From positions 1-34,714 of the forward strand of contig NZ_CAMBTS010000024.1 of the NCBI RefSeq assembly GCF_945870625.1: 34,714 nt of DNA, written 5' to 3'. Below are positions 24,114 to 33,053 of the stretch, piece after piece. A program made the position numbers and the translations under genes. The DNA comes from Novosphingobium sp. Chol11 (lineage in GTDB: Bacteria; Pseudomonadota; Alphaproteobacteria; Sphingomonadales; Sphingomonadaceae). Each line of letters begins with the position of its first letter. The first letter of the stretch is position 1. The notes under the pieces were generated by a model. That model was not told the DNA's origin. It ran no database searches and was given only the letters and a program-made list of their open reading frames with translations.

Positions 24114-25933
24114 TGGCCCTTCACCCTGTAGTCGCCAAAGTGACCGACCGCGTCGTCGCCCGTTCGCAGGGCAGCCGCGCCGCCTATCTCGCGCTCATCG
24201 ACCGGGCGCGGGATACCGGCGTTAACCGGGATGCGCTTTCCTGCGGCAATCTTGCGCATGGCTTTGCCGCAGCAGGCGAGGACAAGGCCGCGCTGCGCGG
24301 GGACCGCGCGCTCAATATCGGGATCGTGACTGCTTACAACGACATGCTTTCGGCGCATCAGCCTTATGGGCGCTATCCCGAACAGATCAAATTGTTCGCG
24401 CGCGAAGTTGGCGCGACCGCGCAAGTAGCCGGCGGCGTTCCGGCGATGTGCGATGGGGTGACGCAAGGCCAGTCGTCGATGGAACTGTCGCTTTTCAGCC
24501 GCGACACGATTGCGATGGGCACGGCGGTTGCGCTGAGCCACGGAATGTTCGAGGCCGCGGTCCTGCTGGGCATTTGCGACAAGATCGTCCCGGGGCTGCT
24601 GATCGGTGCGCTGCGCTTTGGCCATCTGCCCACGATCCTGATCCCCGCAGGCCCCATGCCGACCGGCCTGCCCAACAAGGAAAAGGTGCGCATCCGCCAG
24701 CTTTACGCCGAAGGCAAGGCGGGCCGCGACGAGCTGCTCGAAAGCGAAAGCGCCAGCTATCATGCGCCGGGCACCTGCACATTTTATGGCACGGCGAATT
24801 CGAACCAGATGATGATGGACATGATGGGCCTGCACATGCCCGGTGCCAGCTTTGTCCCTCCCGGCATGAAGCTGCGCCAGAAACTGACGCGCGCCGCTGT
24901 GCACCGGGTTGCTGCTATCGGGTGGGACGGAGCGGATTATCGCCCGCTGGGGGTGTGCATCGATGAAAAGGCGATCATCAATGCGATTGTTGGCCTGCTC
25001 GCCACGGGCGGTTCGACCAACCATGTGATCCATCTGCCAGCCATCGCCCGCGCCGCCGGGGTCCAGATCGATTGGGATGATATGGACGAGCTATCGCGCG
25101 TGGTTCCGCTCATCGCCAGCATATACCCCAATGGTTCGGGTGATGTGAACGGCTTCGCCGCTGCTGGCGGCATGCCCTATGTGCTGCGCGAATTGATCGG
25201 CGCGGGCCTGGCGCATGGCGATATCCGCACCGTTTATGGCACCTCGCTGGCCGAAGGCGCGCAGCAGCCGGTGATCGAGAACGAAGCGCTGGTCTGGCAT
25301 CCCGCTTCTGCCGCTAGCGGCGATGAGACGATGCTGCGCCCGGTCGCCGCGCCGTTTCAGCCCGAGGGCGGGTTTCGCTTGCTCACCGGCAATCTGGGCC
25401 GAGGCACGATCAAGGTGAGCGCGGTGGTGCGCGCACGTTGGACGATCGAGGCCCCATGCCGGGTATTTTGCGATCAGAATGCTGTGCTGACTGCGTTCAA
25501 GGCGGGCGAACTCGACCTCGACGTGGTGGTGGTCGTGCGTTTTCAGGGGCCGGGGGCCAATGGCATGCCCGAATTGCACAAGCTTACGCCGTCGCTGGGC
25601 GTGCTGCAGGATCGCGGGTTCAAGGTCGCGCTGGTTACGGATGGGCGGATGTCGGGCGCTTCGGGCAAAGTGCCCGCAGCGATCCATATCTCGCCCGAGG
25701 CGAAGACCGGCGGGCCGCTTGCCCGGCTGCGCGATGGCGATGTCGTGCGCGTCTGCGCCGAGACAGGGTCGCTTGAAGCGCTGGTCGATCCGGCCGATTG
25801 GTCTGCGCGCGCGCTGGCGCAAGCGCCATCCGAGGAGATGGGCGTTGGCCGCGAACTGTTTGCACTGATGCGGCATTACACGGATCCGGCGGAGCGCGGC
25901 GGATCTGCCATGTTGGCCGCAGCAGGGCTCTGA
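24113..25933 (+). CDS. edd: Phosphogluconate dehydratase
   Basis: Converts 6-phosphogluconate to 2-keto-3-deoxy-6-phosphogluconate, the defining dehydration of the Entner-Doudoroff pathway. The protein has 606 residues of the IlvD/Edd family, which carries an iron-sulfur cluster. Expected cluster ligands are the Cys of [16 protein letters not shown] and of [15 protein letters not shown]. Other marks are [55 protein letters not shown] and [20 protein letters not shown]. Edd differs from IlvD in the PYGRYPE segment and in length. GGAG lies seven bases before the ATG at 24113; an ATG directly before it (24110) is also possible. No eda gene follows. Confidence 0.96.
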   Translation: MALHPVVAKVTDRVVARSQGSRAAYLALIDRARDTGVNRDALSCGNLAHGFAAAGEDKAALRGDRALNIGIVTAYNDMLSAHQPYGRYPEQIKLFAREVGATAQVAGGVPAMCDGVTQGQSSMELSLFSRDTIAMGTAVALSHGMFEAAVLLGICDKIVPGLLIGALRFGHLPTILIPAGPMPTGLPNKEKVRIRQLYAEGKAGRDELLESESASYHAPGTCTFYGTANSNQMMMDMMGLHMPGASFVPPGMKLRQKLTRAAVHRVAAIGWDGADYRPLGVCIDEKAIINAIVGLLATGGSTNHVIHLPAIARAAGVQIDWDDMDELSRVVPLIASIYPNGSGDVNGFAAAGGMPYVLRELIGAGLAHGDIRTVYGTSLAEGAQQPVIENEALVWHPASAASGDETMLRPVAAPFQPEGGFRLLTGNLGRGTIKVSAVVRARWTIEAPCRVFCDQNAVLTAFKAGELDLDVVVVVRFQGPGANGMPELHKLTPSLGVLQDRGFKVALVTDGRMSGASGKVPAAIHISPEAKTGGPLARLRDGDVVRVCAETGSLEALVDPADWSARALAQAPSEEMGVGRELFALMRHYTDPAERGGSAMLAAAGL

Positions 25934-25976
25934 ACAAGCGGCACAATGGCGCGTGCAGGGATGGGAAGGCGAGAAA

Positions 25977-26945
25977 ATGGAGCTGGTAGTCGTTGATATT
26001 GGCGGGACCCATGCCCGCTTTGCCCGGGCCGAAGTCGATGCCGGACGGGTCATTTCACTGGGCGAAGCGGTGACGCTCAAGACTGCCGATCATGCAAGCT
26101 TCCAACTGGCCTGGCAGGAGTTCGAGCGGTTGTCCGGCACTCCGCTGCCCGGCGCGGTCGCGATCGCAGTGGCAGGACCGGTGGGCGGAGAGATCATCAA
26201 ATTCACCAACAACCCATGGATCATCCGCCCCGCTCTCATTCCTGAGCGGCTTGGCGCTGATGCCTACATCGTTGTGAACGACTTTGCCGCTGTCGCGCAT
26301 GCCGTTGCGCAAGCTGGCCCGGAGCATTTTATCCACCTGACCGGGCCCGATGTTTCGCTGCCGAGCCACGGGACAATCAGCGTGGTGGGGCCGGGCACCG
26401 GGCTTGGCGTGGCGCAGCTCTGGAAGAACGGGGCCACCTACCATGTCCAGCCAACCGAGGGCGGCCATATGGATTTTGCGCCGCTTGACCGCATCGAGGA
26501 CGCGGTGCTGGCGCGGCTGCGCGGTCGCCATAACCGGGTCTCGGTAGAGCGCGTGGTGGCGGGCCCCGGCATTGTCGATATCTATGAAACGCTGGCAGCG
26601 CTTGAAAATCGGGCCATCGCGGCGCGTACGGACAAGGAGCTATGGACGCTGGGCGCATCGGGCGAGGACAGTTTGGCCAGCCTGGCAATCGACCGGTTCT
26701 GTCTGTCGCTCGGCAGTGTGGCGGGCGATCTGGCGCTGGCGCATGGCGCGGCGGCGCTGGTGATGGCGGGCGGATTGGGTCTGCGCATCAAGGATACGCT
26801 GGTCAGATCCGGCTTTGCCGCTAGATTCACGGCGAAAGGCCGCTTTGAAGGGCTCATGGCTGCGCTGCCGGTGAAGCTGATCACGCACCCGCAGCCAGGC
26901 CTGTTTGGCGCGGCAGCAGCATTTGCTCAGGCGCACGCGGCCTGA
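25977..26945 (+). CDS. glk: Glucokinase
   Basis: Phosphorylates glucose with ATP, supplying glucose 6-phosphate to zwf. The protein has 322 residues of the bacterial glucokinase family (E. coli Glk type). It shows phosphate-1 motif VVDIGGTHARFARAEV at the N-terminus, AVAGPVGGEIIKFTNNPWII, the catalytic Asp in IVVNDFAAVAHAV, phosphate-2 SVVGPGTGLGVAQLWKNG and zinc-free EGGHMDFAP, where ROK kinases would have a Cys-rich motif. The ATG at 25977 follows GGAAGG. It lies 43 bases after the edd stop and closes a zwf-pgl-edd-glk operon, the same order as known in Caulobacter. Confidence 0.95.
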   Translation: MELVVVDIGGTHARFARAEVDAGRVISLGEAVTLKTADHASFQLAWQEFERLSGTPLPGAVAIAVAGPVGGEIIKFTNNPWIIRPALIPERLGADAYIVVNDFAAVAHAVAQAGPEHFIHLTGPDVSLPSHGTISVVGPGTGLGVAQLWKNGATYHVQPTEGGHMDFAPLDRIEDAVLARLRGRHNRVSVERVVAGPGIVDIYETLAALENRAIAARTDKELWTLGASGEDSLASLAIDRFCLSLGSVAGDLALAHGAAALVMAGGLGLRIKDTLVRSGFAARFTAKGRFEGLMAALPVKLITHPQPGLFGAAAAFAQAHAA

Positions 26946-26953
26946 TCGGGGGC

Positions 26954-26971
26954 AGCATTGTAACAATTGCT
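26954..26971. promoter_or_regulatory. Near-palindrome after glk
   Basis: AGCATTGT-A-ACAATTGCT has arms that match except for one extra base; the inner ATTGT-A-ACAAT is perfect. It begins nine bases after the glk stop. It could be an operator for the following hydratase gene; there is no T-run to suggest a terminator. Confidence 0.3.
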
Positions 26972-27022
26972 AGGGCGGCGCGCTTGAACCTTGCCAAGCT
27001 TGCGCGGCTCGCATAGCGACTG

Positions 27023-27040
27023 CTTAACCGTGCGATTAAG
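27023..27040. promoter_or_regulatory. Inverted repeat CTTAA-N8-TTAAG upstream of the hydratase gene
   Basis: CTTAA (27023-27027) and TTAAG (27036-27040) are inverted copies spaced by eight bases, 28 bases before the ATG at 27069. This is a plausible operator for a dimeric regulator. The TTAA spacing of eight differs from the CtrA consensus of seven. Confidence 0.35.
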
Positions 27041-27068
27041 TGGTCGCGTGCAATGAGAGGGCTGTGGA

Positions 27069-27851
27069 ATGGATTTTGAAACAATCCGTGTCGAAACCTT
27101 GGGCAATGTCCGCAAGATCACGCTGAACCGGCCCGAGCGGCTCAATGCCTGCCCGCCGAACATGGCGGTCGAGATTGCCGATGCGCTGGCCGATCTCGAG
27201 GGCGCGCGTGCGGTGCTGCTGACGGGTGAGGGCCGCGCATTCTGTTCGGGCGCGGATCTTGCCGCATCGGGCAAGCGCAGCATCACTGGCGGGGCGGGGA
27301 GCTACAAAGCGCTCACCGAAGCCTACAATCCCTTGATGATCAAGCTTTCGCGGCTGTCGGTGCCGCTCGTGAGCGCGGTCAATGGTGTGGCCGCCGGAGT
27401 TGGCTGCTCGCTAGCGCTATCCGGCGATTTCGTGCTGGCGGCGCGCAGCGCGTATTTCCTCCAGGCGTTCGTGAACATCGGTCTCGTGCCCGATGGCGGG
27501 GCCAGTTGGGTTTTGCCGCGCCTGATTGGCAAGCCGCGGGCGATGCAGATGATGATGCTGGGCGAGCGCATTGGTGCCGAGCAAGCATTGGAATGGGGCA
27601 TGATCTATAAGTGCGTGGATGATGAGGCGCTGGCCGCCGAAGCCATGGCGCTGGCCGAGCGGCTTGCCGCAGGGCCGACCGTGGCGCTGGGCATCATGCG
27701 CCAAAATCTTGCGCGAGCGCTAGATTCCGATCTCTCTGCCGCGCTGGTGACCGAGGCTGAGGGCCAAAAAATTGCAGGCGACAGCGCGGACTCGCGCGAG
27801 GGAATCGAAGCATTCCTGGGCAAGCGCAAGGCCGAGTTTCAGGGCAAGTAA
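27069..27851 (+). CDS. Enoyl-CoA hydratase/isomerase (crotonase family)
   Basis: A 260-residue crotonase-fold protein acting on acyl-CoA thioesters. The oxyanion-hole segments are GRAFCSGADLAAS (about 58-70) and NGVAAGVGCSLALSGDFVLA (about 101-120). The active-site stretch VNIGLVPDGGASWVLPRLIG carries Asp-Gly-Gly where hydratases usually have a catalytic Glu. Together with ALEWGMIYKCVDDEAL this resembles PaaG-type isomerases of phenylacetate degradation more than true hydratases. No other paa genes are in the window, so I leave the reaction open. The ATG is preceded by GAGAGGG at good spacing. The csaA gene follows after 27 bases. Confidence 0.87.
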   Translation: MDFETIRVETLGNVRKITLNRPERLNACPPNMAVEIADALADLEGARAVLLTGEGRAFCSGADLAASGKRSITGGAGSYKALTEAYNPLMIKLSRLSVPLVSAVNGVAAGVGCSLALSGDFVLAARSAYFLQAFVNIGLVPDGGASWVLPRLIGKPRAMQMMMLGERIGAEQALEWGMIYKCVDDEALAAEAMALAERLAAGPTVALGIMRQNLARALDSDLSAALVTEAEGQKIAGDSADSREGIEAFLGKRKAEFQGK

Positions 27852-27878
27852 CGCCGCTCCCCGCGATAGACCTGCACC

Positions 27879-28250
27879 ATGCACCTTGATCATGATCCCA
27901 CTGCGCTGCCTGTCGCAGCAATCGGTTTCGATGATTTCCTGAAAGTGGATATCCGCATCGGGACCATCATTGAGGCTGAGCCTTATCCCGAAGCGCGTAA
28001 GCCCAGCATCAAGCTCAAGATCGATTTTGGCGATGGGATCGGTGTGAAAAAGAGCAGCGCGCAGATTGCGCAGCTTTACGATCCGGCGCAGCTCATCGGG
28101 CGGCAAATCGCTGCTGTCGTCAATTTTCCGCCGCGGCAGATCGGCAAGATGATCTCCGAAGTGCTCACGCTCGGGTTTGCCGACAGCGAGGGCCACGTCG
28201 TGCTGTTTGCACCGGATCGCACTGTGCCGAATGGTTCGCGCTTGTTCTAA
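27879..28250 (+). CDS. csaA: CsaA-like tRNA-binding protein
   Basis: A 123-residue protein that is almost entirely an EMAP/Trbp111-type OB-fold tRNA-binding domain. It shows FLKVDIRIGTIIEAEPYPEA, KLKIDFGDGIGVKKSSAQIA, GRQIAAVVNFPPRQIGKMIS and EVLTLGFADSEGHVVLFAPD, ending VPNGSRLF. These match Bacillus CsaA, described as a dimeric chaperone-like protein with export-related activity that binds tRNA; E. coli YgjH is related. It is cytoplasmic. The role in this organism is not known. It may share a transcript with the hydratase 27 bases upstream. Its stop is 13 bases from the converging aroB stop. Confidence 0.9.
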   Translation: MHLDHDPTALPVAAIGFDDFLKVDIRIGTIIEAEPYPEARKPSIKLKIDFGDGIGVKKSSAQIAQLYDPAQLIGRQIAAVVNFPPRQIGKMISEVLTLGFADSEGHVVLFAPDRTVPNGSRLF

Positions 28251-28263
28251 TCTTGGCCTTGGA

Positions 28264-29373
28264 TCAGGCGGCGCGCAGTTCGCTGTCCAGAAACCGCGCG
28301 ACTTGCCCGAGATCGACATCCTTGGCCAAAAATGACTTGCCGATCCCGCGCATCAGCAAGAACGGCAAGCGGCCCGACTCCATCTTTTTGTCATGCAGCA
28401 TGTGCGATACCAGCCTCTCGCCGTCGCAGGTCAGCCCGAGGCCGCGTAATTCGGCAGGTAGGCCCGATGCGGCGACATGTGCGGCGACCCTGTGTGCTTC
28501 GTGACCTTGCATGAGGCCCTGATCCTCCGAAAACCGTGCCGCCAGCACCATGCCCAAGGCCACAGCTTCGCCGTGGATCAGCCGATCTGAAAATCCGGTT
28601 TCCGCCTCGAGCGCATGACCGAAGGTATGGCCAAGGTTGAGCAGCGCGCGCAGCCCGGCCGTCTCTTTCTCGTCGGCGGCGACGATTCGCGCCTTGGCGG
28701 CCACACTGACGGCGATGGCATGCGCGCGCGCCGCATGGTCGCCTGCCAGTAACTGCGCGCCATGCGCTTCGCACCAGACGAAAAACAGCGGATCATCGAT
28801 TAGTCCGTACTTGATGACTTCGGCATAACCGGCGCGCAGTTCGCGGGGCGGCAAGGTATCCAGCGCCAGCGGATCGGCCAGCACCAGCGAGGGCTGGTGA
28901 AACGCACCGACCAGATTCTTGCCTTGGGCGGTGTTGATCGCGGTCTTGCCGCCAACGCTCGAATCGACCTGCGCCAGCAAAGTGGTGGGCAGCTGAATGA
29001 ACCCGCAGCCGCGCTTGACTACGGCGGCGGCAAAGCCGGTCAGATCCCCAATGACACCGCCGCCAAGCGCGATTACGTTATCTTTGCGCTCGATCTCGCG
29101 GGCCAGCAGCCAATCCACGGTTTGCGCCAGATATTGCCAGCTCTTGGTCGCCTCACCCGCAGGCAGTTCCAGCCATTCACTGGCTATTCCAGCCTCCACG
29201 AACGAAGCCTCGACCGGGGCGCGCCACTGCGACGCCACATGCGCATCGGTTACGACCAAAGCCGTGTTGCCGCGCAGGAAGGGGCGGCAATGGGTCCCTG
29301 CGCTGCGCAGCAAGCCAGCTTCGATCCGCACATCGTAGGGGGCACCCGCGATCGCGACGGAGATTACAGCCAT
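28264..29373 (-). CDS. aroB: 3-dehydroquinate synthase
   Basis: Second enzyme of the shikimate pathway, cyclising DAHP to 3-dehydroquinate using NAD+ and a divalent metal. At 369 residues it is a normal length. The NAD-binding and active-site block is clear: VIALGGGVIGDLTGFAAAVV, FIQLPTTLLAQVDSSVGGKT and AINTAQGKNLVGAFHQP. Metal ligands lie in RAGYAEVIKYGL, LLNLGHTFGHALE and LIHGEAVALGM. Its ATG (29373-29371) lies inside the end of aroK, overlapping it by ten bases, so translation is coupled. The pair supplies aromatic amino acids and, through chorismate, p-aminobenzoate for FolP. Confidence 0.96.
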   Translation of the reverse strand: MAVISVAIAGAPYDVRIEAGLLRSAGTHCRPFLRGNTALVVTDAHVASQWRAPVEASFVEAGIASEWLELPAGEATKSWQYLAQTVDWLLAREIERKDNVIALGGGVIGDLTGFAAAVVKRGCGFIQLPTTLLAQVDSSVGGKTAINTAQGKNLVGAFHQPSLVLADPLALDTLPPRELRAGYAEVIKYGLIDDPLFFVWCEAHGAQLLAGDHAARAHAIAVSVAAKARIVAADEKETAGLRALLNLGHTFGHALEAETGFSDRLIHGEAVALGMVLAARFSEDQGLMQGHEAHRVAAHVAASGLPAELRGLGLTCDGERLVSHMLHDKKMESGRLPFLLMRGIGKSFLAKDVDLGQVARFLDSELRAA

Positions 29374-29954
29374 GCCTGGAGCGCCTTCAGGATCGAGTTT
29401 ACGGTCATCTGGTGGGGCTGGTTCATGCTGGTGATGTGAATGGCGGCCTGCTCATAGGCGCTGCGCCGTTCATCCAGCAGCCGGGTCAATATCTCGCGTG
29501 GATTGCCTTGCTTCAGCAGCGGCCGATTACCCTTGCGGCCCACACGATCGAGCAGGGTATCGACATCGCTATCCAGCCAGATCGAAATTGTGCACTCAAG
29601 GATGAGGGCGCGGGTTGCAGGATCGACAAATGCGCCGCCGCCGGTGGCGAGCACTTTGCGGTCGCCCGGGCGGCCATGCCCCACCAGCCGGGCAATGACC
29701 CGCCGCTCCCCACTGCGAAAATAGGCTTCGTCGTAGGTCGCGAAGATTTCTGGGATCGACATCTGCGCCGCCCGCTCGATCTCCTCATCGGCATCGACAA
29801 ACGGCATGCCCAGCATCGACGCCAGCTTGCGGCCCACCGTTGTCTTGCCGACACCCATCATTCCGACCAGGACCAGCGGGCGATCAATCGCATTGGCCAG
29901 ACCAGTGATCTCTGCCGGGGTGAGGGAGGTGCTGTCGTGCTCCATTGCCGCCAT
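29364..29954 (-). CDS. aroK: Shikimate kinase
   Basis: Phosphorylates shikimate with ATP in the chorismate pathway. P-loop GMMGVGKTTVGRKLASMLGM lies at about residues 31-50, the shikimate-binding Asp in FVDADEEIERAAQMSIPEIF, the ERRVIARL segment, ATGGGAFVDP and the lid region GRKGNRPLL. The protein has 196 residues, including an N-terminal extension of about 25 residues before the P-loop, common in alphaproteobacteria. Two ATGs (29954 and 29945) are possible and neither has a strong ribosome-binding site; I give the longer. The frame stays open far upstream, but that part overlaps the divergent small gene at 30014 and looks non-coding. It overlaps aroB by ten bases. Confidence 0.94.
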   Translation of the reverse strand: MAAMEHDSTSLTPAEITGLANAIDRPLVLVGMMGVGKTTVGRKLASMLGMPFVDADEEIERAAQMSIPEIFATYDEAYFRSGERRVIARLVGHGRPGDRKVLATGGGAFVDPATRALILECTISIWLDSDVDTLLDRVGRKGNRPLLKQGNPREILTRLLDERRSAYEQAAIHITSMNQPHQMTVNSILKALQAWL

Positions 29955-30013
29955 GCCTATAGTTGCGCTAGAGCGCAGTGCAAGCGCCGAGCGGGGCTGG
30001 GGTTCGAGGTCGC

Positions 30014-30148
30014 GTGAGCACGAGAAATCTAGGATTAGGCTTTGCTTTGTTGGTGATCGCAGCACTGGTGTTGGCATGGGCCTTCGGCGGATCGCAGCCG
30101 GCACGCTGGATTGAAATGCCGCTCGCCGCGCCGACGGGGGCGTTATGA
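30014..30148 (+). CDS. Small 44-residue single-span membrane peptide
   Basis: GTG at 30014, preceded by GAGGT four bases upstream, opens a 44-residue frame ending in TGA at 30146-30148. After a short polar start (VSTRNLG) it has one hydrophobic span (LGFALLVIAALVLAWAFGG) and an outside tail ending PLAAPTGAL. The start ATG of the next gene overlaps its stop as ATGA (30145-30148). The strong overlap, ribosome-binding site and coherent membrane-peptide composition support a real gene. I do not recognise a family. A partner role for the exported protein that follows is inferred. Confidence 0.65.
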   Translation: MSTRNLGLGFALLVIAALVLAWAFGGSQPARWIEMPLAAPTGAL

Positions 30149-32037
30149 ACGAACACCGGCATCGCATTGCAACGGCACTTGGTTTGCTCACATGTGTCAC
30201 TTTTGTTGCAATGTCAGGCGCGGTTACGGCGCAGGAATCGCTGCTTCCGCCGGGATTTGACGACAAGCCTACCCCGGCTGCAAACCCGCCGCGACGGACG
30301 ACCCCGGCAGCGCCCGCATCGAGTGCGACTGCGCGCAAATTGCCGCTCACTCCGGTTCAGGAAGACGCGGCCGTTTCGGTCTCATCGCCGGTGATCCAGC
30401 CATTGCCCGGCGCTATCCGAACGACGGACGGGGCTGCTTCCGCTCCGGTCAGCCGTGATCCGCTGGATTCGATTGACCCGGCTTTCCTTGATCAGATCGT
30501 GGCCAGCGCGCAACCGCGCTACGATACCCCGCCCCAAAGCCAGCGCAGCCTTGCCAGAGTGGGCTTTCTCGATGAGCTGGACGGGGGCTTTCCTTCGGCA
30601 TCGAGCCATTTTCTAAATGGCCCGTTCGTCGGCGGTTTGCTGGACGCGATGCGCGGTCCGCTCGTTTCGCGCTGGGGGCATATCCTGCTGCGCCGTGCTT
30701 TGGCATCCCGGCTCGATACGCCAGTGGGGATGAACGGGGCCGATTGGGCGGCGCTGCGTGCGGGCGTCCTGCTCCGTCTCGGCGAGGCAGACGCGGCCCG
30801 CGCCATGGTGCAGGAAGTCGATAGCGGATTTTACACGGTCAGCCTTGAAGACGCGGCCATGGGCAGCTTTATCGCTACTGCGGATCCAGTGGGATTATGC
30901 CCGATCACCGCGCTGACGGCGGCGGGCAGGGCCGGTTGGAATTGGGATCTAACGCGCTCGATCTGCACGGCCTTTACCAACGGCGAAGGCGCTTCCGCGC
31001 TTGCCCAGCTTGATCGCGCCATGCGCCGGGGAACCGCTTCGAAAATCGACATCCTGCTGGCCCAGAAGTTCGCCGGTTCCGCGTCGTCTGGTCGGCGCGC
31101 GGTCAGCATCGAGTGGAGCGCGGTCGATAAGCTGACGCCTTGGCGCACGGGGCTAGCGCTTGCCACCGGGCTCCAACCCCCCGAAGCCTTGCGCGCCAAA
31201 GCTGGCCCGGCATATGCATTTTATGCGGTCCGCGCGCCAATGCTGCCGCTGGCCGCGCGCGCGCAGGCGGCAGACGTGGCAGCAGCGCGCGGCGTGCTCT
31301 CGGCTTCGGCGATGGTCGATCTTTACAGCCAGATCGGCGCGCTCGATCAACCCGATGCAACATGGGGCCCGCTCGCCGAACAATTGCGTGCCGCTTATGT
31401 TGCACCTGAAGCGGGCGCGCGTCTCGCCGCGATCAAGGGCTTGTGGGGGGATGGCAGCGATCCGATGCGGGCCTACTCGCGGTTGGTTTTGACCGCTTAT
31501 GCTGCGGCCCGGATCACCCCTGACGCTCAGCTTGTCGGCGAAGCGCCCGGCCTTCTTGCGGCGATGCTGACGGCCGGGCTCGATCAGAATGCGCTGCGCT
31601 GGGCGAAGTTCGTGCCGGTCGGCGGTGATGCCTGGGGCTTACTCGCGCTTGCAGCACCCGCCAAATTTGCGGTTGTCAGCGGCGATAACCTCACGCGCTT
31701 TCAATCCTCCGACACCAGCAGCGACAACCTTCGTTCGCGCTTCCTGCTGGCAGGGCTGATGGGGCTGGGACGGGTTGATCCGGGCACTGCGCGCGGCTTT
31801 GCCACTGCGCTTCAGCTCGATTTGGCGCGCGAAACCCGTTGGACTCGTGCGATCGATGCAGCGGCCGACTCGGATAATCCGCTACTCGTGGCCATGCTCG
31901 CCGGATTTGGCATGCAGGGCAGCGGATGGGACAAGATGACTGCGCTGCATCTTTTTCACATCGTCTCTGCGCTGCGTCGCGTCGGGCTTGATGGCGAGGC
32001 ACGGATGATCGCGGCGGAGGCTGTGGCACGGGTTTGA
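30145..32037 (+). CDS. Exported alpha-helical protein of unknown function (630 residues)
   Basis: A signal peptide spans about residues 1-29 (basic start, core ALGLLTCVTFVAMSGAV, likely cleavage after VTAQ or near it). Next comes a Pro/Ala-rich linker of about 70 residues (DDKPTPAANPPRRTTPAAPA) and then some 500 residues of Ala/Leu-rich helical sequence, such as WAALRAGVLLRLGEADAARA and ALAQLDRAMRR. These hint at TPR/Sel1-like helical repeats but fit no clear consensus. The mature protein would be periplasmic or bound at the cell envelope. I do not recognise a named family. It is coupled upstream to the 44-residue membrane peptide (ATGA), and its TGA overlaps the xerD TTG start (TTGA), so all three appear cotranscribed. 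Confidence 0.8.
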   Translation: MNEHRHRIATALGLLTCVTFVAMSGAVTAQESLLPPGFDDKPTPAANPPRRTTPAAPASSATARKLPLTPVQEDAAVSVSSPVIQPLPGAIRTTDGAASAPVSRDPLDSIDPAFLDQIVASAQPRYDTPPQSQRSLARVGFLDELDGGFPSASSHFLNGPFVGGLLDAMRGPLVSRWGHILLRRALASRLDTPVGMNGADWAALRAGVLLRLGEADAARAMVQEVDSGFYTVSLEDAAMGSFIATADPVGLCPITALTAAGRAGWNWDLTRSICTAFTNGEGASALAQLDRAMRRGTASKIDILLAQKFAGSASSGRRAVSIEWSAVDKLTPWRTGLALATGLQPPEALRAKAGPAYAFYAVRAPMLPLAARAQAADVAAARGVLSASAMVDLYSQIGALDQPDATWGPLAEQLRAAYVAPEAGARLAAIKGLWGDGSDPMRAYSRLVLTAYAAARITPDAQLVGEAPGLLAAMLTAGLDQNALRWAKFVPVGGDAWGLLALAAPAKFAVVSGDNLTRFQSSDTSSDNLRSRFLLAGLMGLGRVDPGTARGFATALQLDLARETRWTRAIDAAADSDNPLLVAMLAGFGMQGSGWDKMTALHLFHIVSALRRVGLDGEARMIAAEAVARV

Positions 32038-32948
32038 ACCCGAATTCGCCAACAAGGCCGCCGGGCTTGGGGCAGGGGACCTATATTGCGGCGTTTCTGG
32101 CCATGCTGGCGGCAGAGCGCGGTGCCGCAGCCAATACGCTGGCCGCCTACCGGCGCGATCTGGCGGCGGCGCAGGGCGAGATAGGCGATCTGGCGCTGGC
32201 CGATGGTGCCGCGCTGTCCCGGTTGGAGCGGGCCTGGGCCAATCTCGCGCCCGCCAGCCTCGCACGCAAATCATCGGCCCTCCGGCAGTTCTTCGGCTTC
32301 CTGCAGGCAGAAGGCCTGCGCAGCGATGATCCCAGCGGCGCGCTTCCCCGCCCGCGAACACGGCGTCCCTTGCCCCGGTTGCTGGGACACGGCGAGATTG
32401 GCGCGCTTTTCGAACGGGCCGAAGCCGATGCGGCGGCAGGCCATCCCGAGGCCTTGCGGATGCTTGCGCTGCTCGAATTGCTCTATGGTTCGGGTTTGCG
32501 CGCCACCGAACTGGTATCGCTCCCCCTGAGTGCTGCCCCGCGCGATGCCCCCTTGTTGGCGATCACTGGCAAAGGCGGGCAGCAGCGTCTGGTCCCTATC
32601 GGGGCGCGCGCGGCGACAGCGCTGCGGGCGTGGCTCTCCGTCCGCCCAGGCCAAGGAAATTATGTTTTCCCAAGCCCGCGCGGGGGCCATCTCAGCCGTG
32701 TGCGGTTGTTTCAATTGCTCCGCGAACTGGCGGTGCGCGCCGGGATCGATCCGGAAAAGGTCAGCCCGCATGTTCTGCGACATGCCTTTGCCACGCATCT
32801 GCTGGAGGGCGGGGCCGATCTGCGCGTGCTGCAAACCTTGCTTGGCCACGCCGATATTGCGACCACGCAGATTTACACGCATGTCGATGCGGCGCGGCTG
32901 ATTGCCCTGGTCAACAAACGGCACCCGCTGCGCAGTTCAGTTTCGTAA
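32034..32948 (+). CDS. xerD: Site-specific tyrosine recombinase XerD
   Basis: With XerC it resolves chromosome dimers at the dif site during division. It has 304 residues: an N-terminal SAM-like DNA-binding domain (about 10-95, NTLAAYRRDLAAAQGEIGDL and RKSSALRQFFGFLQAEGL) and a C-terminal catalytic domain. All catalytic residues are visible: Arg in LLYGSGLRATELVSL, Lys in ITGKGGQQRLVPI, the HxxR in SPHVLRHAFATHLL, His in LLGHADIATTQ and the nucleophile Tyr in IYTHVDAARL. The TTG start overlaps the stop of the preceding gene. No attachment sites or phage genes surround it, so it is the housekeeping recombinase, not a mobile integrase. XerC is not excluded by sequence alone, but features fit XerD better. 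Confidence 0.9.
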   Translation: MNPNSPTRPPGLGQGTYIAAFLAMLAAERGAAANTLAAYRRDLAAAQGEIGDLALADGAALSRLERAWANLAPASLARKSSALRQFFGFLQAEGLRSDDPSGALPRPRTRRPLPRLLGHGEIGALFERAEADAAAGHPEALRMLALLELLYGSGLRATELVSLPLSAAPRDAPLLAITGKGGQQRLVPIGARAATALRAWLSVRPGQGNYVFPSPRGGHLSRVRLFQLLRELAVRAGIDPEKVSPHVLRHAFATHLLEGGADLRVLQTLLGHADIATTQIYTHVDAARLIALVNKRHPLRSSVS

Positions 32949-32984
32949 CGCTTTGCAGGCTGGAAAGCGCGCGCAAAGTATGCC

Positions 32985-32992
32985 TTAACCAT
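32985..32992 (+). promoter_or_regulatory. Possible CtrA half-site upstream of the M48 protease
   Basis: TTAACCAT matches the half-site recognised by the cell-cycle regulator CtrA in alphaproteobacteria. It lies 61 bases before the ATG at 33054. A single eight-base match is weak evidence and no second half-site is present at the required spacing. Confidence 0.25.
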
Positions 32993-33053
32993 GAGCGGGT
33001 TTGAGGCAGGATAAACTGGCGAAAGCGCAGGTCCGCCTCATCGGGAGAACACC

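Noticed and set aside
32034..32948. The tyrosine recombinase as a mobile-element integrase
   Set aside because: Its length and motifs are those of XerD. There is no tRNA, attachment-site repeat or phage cargo nearby.
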